Source: Candidatus Poseidoniales archaeon (GTDB lineage Archaea; Thermoplasmatota; Poseidoniia; Poseidoniales; Thalassarchaeaceae). From it: a stretch of DNA of 23,459 nt. The notes under the pieces are model-generated. The model was given only the letters and a program-made list of their open reading frames with translations, made no database searches and was not told the DNA's origin. The stretch covers positions 1 to 23,459 of the forward strand of contig JAKUTA010000003.1 in the NCBI GenBank assembly GCA_022447885.1. Direction: 5' to 3'. Each line of letters starts with the position of its first letter. Position 1 is the stretch's first letter. The translations under genes and the position numbers were made by a program. Shown in pieces: positions 15,864 through 21,059 of this stretch.

Positions 15864-16148
15864 CTAAGGTTGGTAGACGCCGTCGAGTTCGAACATCTGT
15901 TCGTCGGTATCCTTCTCGACGGGCAGCAGGCGCATGACGGTCACTTCGATCTTCTCGCAGGTGGGATACTCCTCGCGCAGCTCCTGATAGAGACGCGCCT
16001 GCACGTCGTGCACGTCCCGGCCGCGCAGGATGGAGAGGTGTTTGAGGGGCTCTTGTCCAGAGATCTCCACTAGGTACTCGACGATCCATTCACGCTTGAC
16101 GACGACTGTCCCGTCGCGCAGGTCTCCTGATTCGGTTTTCCTCTCCAT
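15864..16148 (-). CDS. Small protein of unknown function
   Basis: A 94-residue cytosolic-looking protein I do not recognise. It opens MERKTESGDLRDGTVVV, has a helix-rich charged middle (GRDVHDVQARLYQELREE), one cysteine (YPTCEKIEV) and a strand VTVMRLLPVEK, consistent with a small alpha/beta domain. The ATG 16148 is chosen because a TATA-like box (16173-16180) is centred 28 nt upstream, typical of a leaderless archaeal gene; the in-frame TTG at 16151 is the only nearby alternative. It is convergent with the VKOR gene and has its own promoter, so it is likely transcribed alone. No signal peptide, membrane segment or catalytic motif is visible. Confidence 0.8.
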   Translation of the reverse strand: MERKTESGDLRDGTVVVKREWIVEYLVEISGQEPLKHLSILRGRDVHDVQARLYQELREEYPTCEKIEVTVMRLLPVEKDTDEQMFELDGVYQP

Positions 16149-16172
16149 CAAGATGATGATGGTGGTAATGGG

Positions 16173-16180
16173 TCATAAAG
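16173..16180 (-). promoter_or_regulatory. TATA-like box of the 16 kb small gene
   Basis: Minus-strand CTTTATGA, centred 28 nt before ATG 16148, in a local AT-rich patch. The spacing predicts a leaderless transcript, and no Shine-Dalgarno site is present before the ATG. Confidence 0.55.
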
Positions 16181-16248
16181 CAATTCATGGAACATACGCG
16201 AACAGGGACACGAATACCTTATTGGGGTCCACGGAGAAATCATGGTGT

Positions 16249-16272
16249 TTCGGCGGACGGGTTCGCGCCGAA
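16249..16272 (-). terminator. Hairpin after the secreted thioredoxin-like gene
   Basis: TTCGGCG and CGCCGAA form a 7-bp perfect stem around a 10-nt loop, 14 nt beyond the stop of the secreted thioredoxin-like gene. On the minus strand it is followed by AAACACCATGATTTC, with a short T run. A 3'-end role is plausible but not certain. Confidence 0.4.
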
Positions 16273-16285
16273 CGCGATACGGGCG

Positions 16286-17335
16286 TCAGGTGTCCTCGGC
16301 AGGCGCCTCGGAGTCCAATCCGGTCCAAGGGGCGATTCGTGATGAGATCTCGGGCGCCATCAACAGACAGGAGAGGAACAGTATGGCGACGAGGATCCAT
16401 CCGCCACCGGCTCCTTCGAGCACCTTGTCCCGTTGCATGGCCGAGACGACGCCGAGCACGCGCAGGTCATCGTCCCCGATGATCGATTCATGCACCACCG
16501 TGAATCCCAGGCTGCCGAGCGTCCATGACGCGTCTGGCACCAACTGGAGTCTCAGATGAATCACGTCGTCGTGACGTTCGAGCGTGGCGCTCCACGCCTC
16601 GACAGGCTCGGCGAATGCCACTGAAGCCGCCGCCGCCTCTCGTTCTGAGTCAGCGACTTCGGACAATGGCACCTCGATCAGCGCCCGCGCCACACCCTGA
16701 TGCCTACGGATGCCATTCATCTGGGCCGCCTCCTCGGCACCGAGGTCGACATCATCCTCAGTCACGAACAGGCTCAACTGGGTGTCGTTGAGCTTCTGGC
16801 CTGGCTCCACCTCCAGCAGCACATCGATGATGATGGAGACGTGCGTCCGCTCCACTCTCAGGTCCAACTCGGTGTCAGCGCGCCGTTCGCTCTCCGCCGC
16901 CAGCAGCAGCAGCTGCAGCCTCCCTTCGCTCACCTCTCCGGTGAACTGCCCTTGACCATCGTGCCAGAAGGACGGGACGGGAAGCGTGGCAGGATTCTCC
17001 CCCGCCCGTACTATCCTGTGCGACGAGATGCGTGTTCCGAGCGGGTCGGAACCATCGTCCGGGTGCAAGGCTATGCGCTGGACCCGCGGGGAAACGGACT
17101 GCTCGAAATCGCTCACGCGCGGATCGGTACGAGCGCAGATTTCGCACCATGTGGCGGTGACCTCCTCTTGCAGGACCGTGCCACCGCCGCTCACCTGCAG
17201 TGAACCTTCGAGCAGCGAGCCCTCGCCCATCGGTTCCGCTGTTGCCGGAAGCGCGAGTGCCGACGCCAGCAGTAATGACAGCGCCAGCGCGCGGACCACG
17301 ACTGATGAAGCGCGCGTGCCACTCGTTCTCGCCAT
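16286..17335 (-). CDS. Secreted, membrane-anchored thioredoxin-like protein (CEIC)
   Basis: A 349-residue exported protein. Residues 1-33 are a signal peptide (basic start, long Leu/Ala core, ALPATAE end). A thioredoxin-like domain follows with the redox motif ATWCEICART (Cys64, Cys67) and a proline loop LPVPSFW consistent with the cis-proline. The rest is a beta-rich region without a recognised family, then one membrane helix near 312-332 (GGGWILVAILFLS) and a short cytosolic tail. The start is ATG 17335, which begins the signal peptide and has GGTG 9 nt upstream; ATG 17359 is in frame but adds residues ahead of the basic region. It shares a two-way TATA box with rlmE. It likely handles disulfides or a redox-sensed cargo outside the membrane; the C-terminal sandwich may bind a client. 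Function is inferred from the motif. Confidence 0.85.
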   Translation of the reverse strand: MARTSGTRASSVVVRALALSLLLASALALPATAEPMGEGSLLEGSLQVSGGGTVLQEEVTATWCEICARTDPRVSDFEQSVSPRVQRIALHPDDGSDPLGTRISSHRIVRAGENPATLPVPSFWHDGQGQFTGEVSEGRLQLLLLAAESERRADTELDLRVERTHVSIIIDVLLEVEPGQKLNDTQLSLFVTEDDVDLGAEEAAQMNGIRRHQGVARALIEVPLSEVADSEREAAAASVAFAEPVEAWSATLERHDDVIHLRLQLVPDASWTLGSLGFTVVHESIIGDDDLRVLGVVSAMQRDKVLEGAGGGWILVAILFLSCLLMAPEISSRIAPWTGLDSEAPAEDT

Positions 17336-17367
17336 GCTGTCCAGCACCGACCATCCCACGCGCCCCC

Positions 17368-17376
17368 TTTACATAT
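17368..17376. promoter_or_regulatory. Shared two-way TATA box
   Basis: TTTACATAT reads as a TATA-like box on both strands (ATATGTAAA on minus). Its centre is 27 nt before the rlmE ATG at 17399 (leaderless spacing) and 37 nt before the thioredoxin-like ATG at 17335 (short leader). No other AT-rich patch exists in the 63-nt divergent gap, so both genes probably depend on it. Confidence 0.6.
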
Positions 17377-17398
17377 GCCCGGCGGCGCCGGCCGCACG

Positions 17399-18163
17399 AT
17401 GGGCAGTTGGCGAGGGTCGACGCACCGGAGCGACGCATGGCGACGCGAAGCGCGCAACTCGGGTTATCGCACACGTTCGGCGTTCAAGTTGAAGCAGATC
17501 CAGCAGCGGTTCGGGGTGATCCGTGAGGGTGACACCGTGCTCGATGTCGGTTGTCATCCCGGGGGTTGGTCCCAGGTGGCAGTCGAGGAGGTGGGCGAGG
17601 ATGGTGCGGTCATCGGAGTCGACCTGAAGGGATGCGCACCGGTGGAGGGCTGTACGTTCGTCGTCGGCGACATCACCGATGAAGGTACACATCAGCGCAT
17701 CCGCGACGTGCTCGATGGCGAGCTCCTGCGCGTCGTGGTGTCGGACATCTCCCCCGGGTTGACGGGGCAGTACGAGATGGACCAGGCCATCTCCACTGAA
17801 CTCGTGTGCGCGGTGTTCGATTTCGCATACCCTCTCATGGGCCCAGGTGGGGTGTTGGTGACCAAGGTGTTCCAGGGCAGAGGTATCGAGGCGCTCATTT
17901 CCGCCGCCAACACCCGCTTCTCCAACGTGCAGCGCTTCTCTCCCGATGCCAGCCGCAGCAGTTCCTCTGAAACATACCTGGTCTGTCGCAACAGGAAGGA
18001 CAAACCCAGCAAGGGAACCGGCACCATGTCGGTGCAGGAGTTGGTGGACCGGAGCCTTGCGGATGATGGGTTCGTGATTCCCGCGGACGAGGTCGACGAG
18101 CGGCAGGCCGCGGGCCGCGTCGGATTCAGGCTTGTCAGGTCCGCTATCGACGAGGAAGAGTGA
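17399..18163 (+). CDS. rlmE: FtsJ/RlmE-type RNA 2'-O-methyltransferase
   Basis: A 254-residue SAM-dependent enzyme that methylates a ribose 2'-O, in most relatives U2552 of 23S rRNA, during large-subunit maturation. The catalytic K-D-K-E set is complete: Lys30 (SAFKLKQI), Asp116 (SDISPGLTG), Lys156 (VTKVFQG) and Glu191 (SSETYLV). The SAM loop is DVGCHPGGWSQV at 49-60. A C-terminal extension of about 58 residues (after 196) does not resemble the core and could be an RNA-binding add-on; I cannot name it. The ATG 17399 is chosen because the TATA-like box is 27 nt upstream and the protein then begins just ahead of the conserved RSAFKL region; ATG 17375 overlaps that box. Transcribed away from the secreted thioredoxin-like gene. 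A tRNA rather than rRNA target is possible. Confidence 0.9.
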   Translation: MGSWRGSTHRSDAWRREARNSGYRTRSAFKLKQIQQRFGVIREGDTVLDVGCHPGGWSQVAVEEVGEDGAVIGVDLKGCAPVEGCTFVVGDITDEGTHQRIRDVLDGELLRVVVSDISPGLTGQYEMDQAISTELVCAVFDFAYPLMGPGGVLVTKVFQGRGIEALISAANTRFSNVQRFSPDASRSSSSETYLVCRNRKDKPSKGTGTMSVQELVDRSLADDGFVIPADEVDERQAAGRVGFRLVRSAIDEEE

Positions 18164-18191
18164 CGTTCACTTTGAGGCGTCGTGGTGAACG
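18164..18191 (+). terminator. Possible hairpin after rlmE
   Basis: CGTTCAC (18164-18170) and GTGAACG (18185-18191) can pair as a 7-bp stem around a 14-nt loop starting directly at the rlmE stop. No T-run follows. The rest of the 108-nt gap to the next ATG shows no clear promoter; ACTTTCAGTATC near 18208-18219 is a weak TATA candidate. Confidence 0.3.
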
Positions 18192-18271
18192 CGAAGGCCG
18201 CGCCGTGCACTTTCAGTATCGGGCTCTCCCCCACCGCAACAGACAACCCGTGGCGCTCAGTTGACCTTGGT

Positions 18272-18712
18272 ATGTCTCGAACGATGAGAACGACGAACCG
18301 GAATGGAAGAACGAATGGAAACGATGCCACCAGCGAGAGGACGCTGGCGATCCTGCGTCACGCAGGGCTCGCCGAGTCGGTGGGTGGTGCCGAGGCTTAC
18401 GCAGCACCCAAGCCTGCGCGAATGCAGGTGCGGGAACTCAAGCCTGGAGCTGGGTTCACCAGTCTGGAGGTACTCGTGCTGCGTCGCTATCCCCGCCGGT
18501 TGGTCTCGAGTTCCAACTACCATGGTGCGGTAGCCGCTGGTTGCGCGCGTGATGAGACCGGGATCGTCGGGCTCGTCCTGTGGGGTGATCAGGTGGATCA
18601 GGTGACCACCGGGAACGTCGTGCGCATCGAGAGCGGATGGTGCCGGCGCAGCCACGGTGAACTGGTTGTCAGCACGGGGCGGCATGGCCGGTTGACCGTG
18701 CTCGACGCGTGA
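18272..18712 (+). CDS. Sulfolobus-type SSB-like OB-fold nucleic-acid-binding protein
   Basis: A 146-residue cytosolic protein whose second half is an RPA/SSB-type OB fold, the single-stranded DNA (or RNA) binding module. Residues about 50-143 read RELKPGAGFTSLEVLVLRR, then GDETG-like RDETGIVGLVLWGDQ, NVVRIESGW, and a final GELVVSTGRHGRLTV strand; these match the L1-to-beta5 layout of crenarchaeal SSB. The N-terminal 45 residues are basic and Asn/Thr/Ser-rich, possibly disordered, followed by a short helix (ERTLAILRHAGLAES). The usual acidic C-terminal tail of Sulfolobus SSB is absent. The start is ATG 18272; ATG 18284 in frame and GTG 18182 upstream are alternatives, and there is no clear ribosome site for any. 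It lies between rlmE and the Zn-ribbon/EF-1beta pair. DNA versus RNA preference cannot be read. Confidence 0.8.
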   Translation: MSRTMRTTNRNGRTNGNDATSERTLAILRHAGLAESVGGAEAYAAPKPARMQVRELKPGAGFTSLEVLVLRRYPRRLVSSSNYHGAVAAGCARDETGIVGLVLWGDQVDQVTTGNVVRIESGWCRRSHGELVVSTGRHGRLTVLDA

Positions 18713-18744
18713 GTGCCCACAGCGACGACGTATGCCGTTGAGCA

Positions 18745-18754
18745 ATCATAAAAG
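18745..18754 (+). promoter_or_regulatory. TATA-like promoter of the Zn-ribbon/EF-1beta pair
   Basis: ATCATAAAAG stands out in a GC-rich gap, 38-47 nt before ATG 18792. A transcript start near 18776 would leave a leader of about 16 nt holding GAGGT (18780-18784) 7 nt before the ATG. A tiny GCCG-TT-CGGC palindrome lies at 18761-18770. Confidence 0.6.
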
Positions 18755-18791
18755 GGGGCAGCCGTTCGGCGGTCTGCCCGAGGTTGTGAGG

Positions 18792-18959
18792 ATGAGCAGG
18801 AAAGCCGATGTCTGCACCGCTTCAGGGCGTCCGTTGACAGAGCAGAAGAGCACCGCTTTTCCCTGCCCGAGCTGCGGCGAGGGCATCGGTCGCAGCGCTC
18901 GTTGCCGCAACCAAGGTGTCGCATACATCTGCCCCGGTTGCGGCTTCAAGGGTCCCTGA
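18792..18959 (+). CDS. Archaeal small Zn-ribbon (four-knuckle) protein
   Basis: A 55-residue protein of the archaeal C(P)xCG zinc-ribbon type related to haloarchaeal HVO_2753, thought to bind nucleic acid. Relatives carry four CxxC knuckles that pair 1 with 3 and 2 with 4 to hold two zincs. Here knuckles 2 and 4 are intact (Cys25/Cys28 in CPSCG, Cys47/Cys50 in CPGCG), as is the hallmark GFKGP end. Knuckle 1 is C-T-A-S (Cys8, Ser11) and knuckle 3 is S-A-R-C (Ser35, Cys38), so each lacks one Cys and the first zinc site is incomplete. The ATG has GAGGT 7 nt upstream; an upstream in-frame ATG (18732) lies before the promoter. Ten nt downstream begins EF-1beta, a neighbour widely conserved in Euryarchaeota. 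Confidence 0.85.
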   Translation: MSRKADVCTASGRPLTEQKSTAFPCPSCGEGIGRSARCRNQGVAYICPGCGFKGP

Positions 18960-18968
18960 GGTGGAACG

Positions 18969-19238
18969 ATGGGCCGTGTCGCGATCCGCTACAAGATAAT
19001 GTGCGACCCGGACGCCGACGCAGACGCAGACGCGATTGCCGCCGCAATGGAATCCTTGGAGAGTGAAGTCGGCGTCGTCCAGATGGTCGAGACCAAGCCG
19101 CTCGCCTTCGGAATCATGTTCGTCGAGGCGCACTGTGTGATCGACGAGGGCGACGGCACGCTCGACGCCTTCGAAGACGAGATCCGTGCGATCTCCGGGG
19201 TCGGCGAGATCGAGGTTCTGCAGATCGGTCTCATCTGA
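18969..19238 (+). CDS. ef1b: Translation elongation factor 1-beta (aEF1B)
   Basis: An 89-residue guanine-nucleotide exchange factor that reloads EF-1alpha with GTP during translation. Length and the single alpha/beta sandwich match archaeal EF-1beta. Visible landmarks are the opening VAIRYKIMCDPDAD, the AMESLE helix, the central KPLAFGIMFVEAHCVIDEG strand and the end ISGVGEIEVLQIGLI, which is close to the family's conserved V-x-S-x-E-V-x-x-x-x-R/G-x-I end. The opening helix has an unusual run of alternating Asp-Ala (DADADADA). ATG 18969 is preceded by GAGGTGG at 6 nt, overlapping the previous gene's TGAG, so it is coupled to the Zn-ribbon gene. It converges on truD across a 40-nt gap with an inverted repeat. 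Confidence 0.95.
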   Translation: MGRVAIRYKIMCDPDADADADAIAAAMESLESEVGVVQMVETKPLAFGIMFVEAHCVIDEGDGTLDAFEDEIRAISGVGEIEVLQIGLI

Positions 19239-19245
19239 ACGGTTC

Positions 19246-19262
19246 GCCGGACATCATCCGGC
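19246..19262. terminator. Inverted repeat between convergent EF-1beta and truD
   Basis: GCCGGA-CATCA-TCCGGC is a 6-bp perfect stem with a 5-nt loop, placed between the two convergent stops (7 nt after the EF-1beta stop, 17 nt from the truD stop). It could serve both strands. There is no strong T tract on either side, so confidence is moderate. Confidence 0.45.
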
Positions 19263-19278
19263 TCGGCTGCCACTCATC

Positions 19279-20676
19279 TCAGCGCTGGTGTATCGGCGTG
19301 CGCATCAGTTCGCGCATCAAGGTGGTCGCATAGGTTCCCGGTGGCAGACTGAAGCGGAAGCGGACGGCGCCACCATCGGGGTGCCAGCATTCCCCGGGCC
19401 GCGGGCCTTCCTTCCAGCGCTGGCCTAGGTCGTCCCCCTCGACCAGTGCAGCCACTTCATGCGTCAGTTCCACGAATTGTGCGGTCAGCGCTCGGCGCGT
19501 CCCCCTCGTTGTCAGGCGGGGAATCTCCGAGACCTTCCAGTCGGTCGAATCGAGTCCGAGGTCAATCAACACCGCGCGCTCCAGCTCCCCGACCTCATCC
19601 AGCGCGGGCACGGATTCGGCCCCGGGCAGCGGGCCGGTGACCACCAGTCGCCCACGGCGACAGTTCCGGGCGATGCGCTCCAAGGTATCCTCCTCGACGA
19701 TGGAGAGTTTTCCGACATTGACCTTACCTCCCTCCAGCAGGGGTCCGACGAGGTCCCCTACGAGGGGAGAGGTCAGCGGCATGCCTCGCTCGATTCGCCC
19801 TACCAGCACATGGTTGAACACAAGTGACTGCAGCGCGTGTATGGTCATCAGTTGCAGGTTGTTCGGCAGTCTGCGGAACGCCCCCCTCCAATCGTTCTCC
19901 CGCTTCTTGAGGTGGTTGAGCATATCCCGCTCGAACCCGAGTTGTCTGGGGATCACCTCCAGCGCCGCCTCCACTGACCGCTGCTTGCGCCAACACTCAC
20001 GGAAGAGCGACACCTCCTCTGTCTCCCTCTTTCCTGGCATGCCGAGGTAGGTGTCCACAGCCCCCTGGAAGTCACCTTCGAGCACATGCCGCCCGACCTC
20101 CGCGGTGACCGGACGCGTCGACCCGAACCGCTGTGGGCCGACCCAGTTCGGGAAGCGGGCTTCACCAAGTCGTTCTTCGAGGCCGGCGATGATCGAATCC
20201 ACCTGTTCGACTGCTTCCTCGCCGCTCATCGGGGATCCGTCGGAGTCGGCACAGCCGCGCACCACGATCGTGAATCTGTTGCACTCGTGGTCTCCCAGCC
20301 GCAACTTCTGGTGGCGACGGCCGAGCACCTCGATGGCGACGTCCTTCACCTCGACAAGCTCGACCTTGTGCACCGGCGCATCGATGACGAACAGTTGCGT
20401 TGTCACTGCACGTTTGTCCTTCGTCCCTGAGAAGAAGATCCGCTTGCGACTGATGCTCAACTCCCGTGCCAGTCTGCTGACGAAGCGATTGGTCTCCCAG
20501 TCCGTGAGTGTGATGCGCGCGACCGTGAACCTGCCTTTGGGGTCGAGCGCCGGTGTCTTGGCCACCTCCTCGACTCGGAAGTCCTCGACCCGCACCTTCA
20601 GCAGTCCACCGATACCTTCTGCCTCTGAGATCCAGGTGGAGAGTCCTAGGCTCTGCGCCAGTTGGTCTTCGGGCAT
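19279..20676 (-). CDS. truD: tRNA pseudouridine synthase D
   Basis: A 465-residue TruD-family enzyme that isomerises uridine 13 (or 35 in eukaryote-like targets) of tRNA to pseudouridine. The catalytic motif FFSGTKDKRA is at 81-90, with nucleophile Asp87. The family's NWVGPQRFGSTRP signature and the inserted TRUD domain between the two halves of the catalytic fold are present, and the length is normal for the archaeal form, longer than the bacterial one. Residues KRIFFSGTKDK and HECNRFTIVVRG match the PUS core. The start is ATG 20676 (MPEDQLAQSL), with TGAGG 11-15 nt upstream at the end of rpoL. It lies 12 nt downstream of rpoL and is very likely cotranscribed. No oddities seen. Confidence 0.95.
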   Translation of the reverse strand: MPEDQLAQSLGLSTWISEAEGIGGLLKVRVEDFRVEEVAKTPALDPKGRFTVARITLTDWETNRFVSRLARELSISRKRIFFSGTKDKRAVTTQLFVIDAPVHKVELVEVKDVAIEVLGRRHQKLRLGDHECNRFTIVVRGCADSDGSPMSGEEAVEQVDSIIAGLEERLGEARFPNWVGPQRFGSTRPVTAEVGRHVLEGDFQGAVDTYLGMPGKRETEEVSLFRECWRKQRSVEAALEVIPRQLGFERDMLNHLKKRENDWRGAFRRLPNNLQLMTIHALQSLVFNHVLVGRIERGMPLTSPLVGDLVGPLLEGGKVNVGKLSIVEEDTLERIARNCRRGRLVVTGPLPGAESVPALDEVGELERAVLIDLGLDSTDWKVSEIPRLTTRGTRRALTAQFVELTHEVAALVEGDDLGQRWKEGPRPGECWHPDGGAVRFRFSLPPGTYATTLMRELMRTPIHQR

Positions 20677-20688
20677 CGAGCAGCCGCC

Positions 20689-20949
20689 TCAGGACAACTT
20701 GACTTTCCCGAATTCCTTGGCGATCTTGGAGCACAGGGCCTTCAGCACTTTCGATGCATCCTTGCCTTTCTTAACTCGGATGTAGAGTTCAGGTTCGTCG
20801 AGGTCGGGGTGTCCCAGGAAGTAGTTCGCGTATTCGACATCCTTGTTCTCGTTCAGTCGACTACGGAACAGCTGTAGAGCGGTGTGGCTCTCTCCGCTGA
20901 TGCGCATTCGCAACTCTCCGCCCTCGTCTAGAAGCACCTTGATCGCCAT
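20689..20949 (-). CDS. rpoL: DNA-directed RNA polymerase subunit L (Rpo11)
   Basis: An 86-residue subunit that dimerises with subunit D to form the platform on which archaeal RNA polymerase assembles, equivalent to eukaryotic Rpb11. It opens MAIKVLLDEGGELRMRI and has the alpha-like dimerisation motif GESHTALQLFRSRLNEN, followed by VEYANYFLGHPDLDEPELYIRV, which is the family hallmark; a helical C-terminus follows. Length is standard (85-100). ATG 20949 is chosen by homology and because a TATA-like box (20978-20985) is centred 32 nt upstream; ATG 20979, within that box and preceded by AGGT, would add MGAQVAEPFT. It leads a two-gene operon with truD and is divergent from the second exporter. Confidence 0.93.
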   Translation of the reverse strand: MAIKVLLDEGGELRMRISGESHTALQLFRSRLNENKDVEYANYFLGHPDLDEPELYIRVKKGKDASKVLKALCSKIAKEFGKVKLS

Positions 20950-20977
20950 AGTGAACGGTTCGGCGACCTGAGCGCCC

Positions 20978-20985
20978 ATATTCAA
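20978..20985 (-). promoter_or_regulatory. TATA-like promoter of rpoL-truD
   Basis: Minus-strand TTGAATAT preceded by a purine-rich CCAAAGG that would suit a BRE element. It is centred 32 nt before ATG 20949, giving a leader of a few nucleotides. If the true start were ATG 20979 this could not be the promoter. Confidence 0.45.
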
Positions 20986-21000
20986 CCTTTGGAGTAATCC

Positions 21001-21015
21001 GGCCGCTACGCGGCC
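21001..21015. repeat. Perfect inverted repeat, TAC loop (copy 2)
   Basis: GGCCGC-TAC-GCGGCC is a 6-bp perfect stem with a 3-nt loop. Its minus-strand core GCCGCGTAGCGGC is identical to 308-320. It is placed between the two divergent TATA-like boxes, 45 nt before the exporter ATG. Confidence 0.6.
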
Positions 21016-21027
21016 TCGCTGCCTTCG

Positions 21028-21037
21028 TTGTTATCAA
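21028..21037 (+). promoter_or_regulatory. TATA-like promoter of the second MMPL exporter
   Basis: TTGTTATCAA is centred 27-28 nt before ATG 21060 and is the only AT-rich patch on this side of the divergent gap. It predicts a leaderless transcript; no Shine-Dalgarno site precedes the ATG. Confidence 0.5.
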
Positions 21038-21059
21038 CCGCCTTCATTTCGGCCGTTCC

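Noticed and set aside
17692..18330. 212-codon minus-strand ORF opposite rlmE
   Set aside because: It overlaps a gene with a complete catalytic K-D-K-E set on plus and has no domain, promoter or ribosome site of its own.
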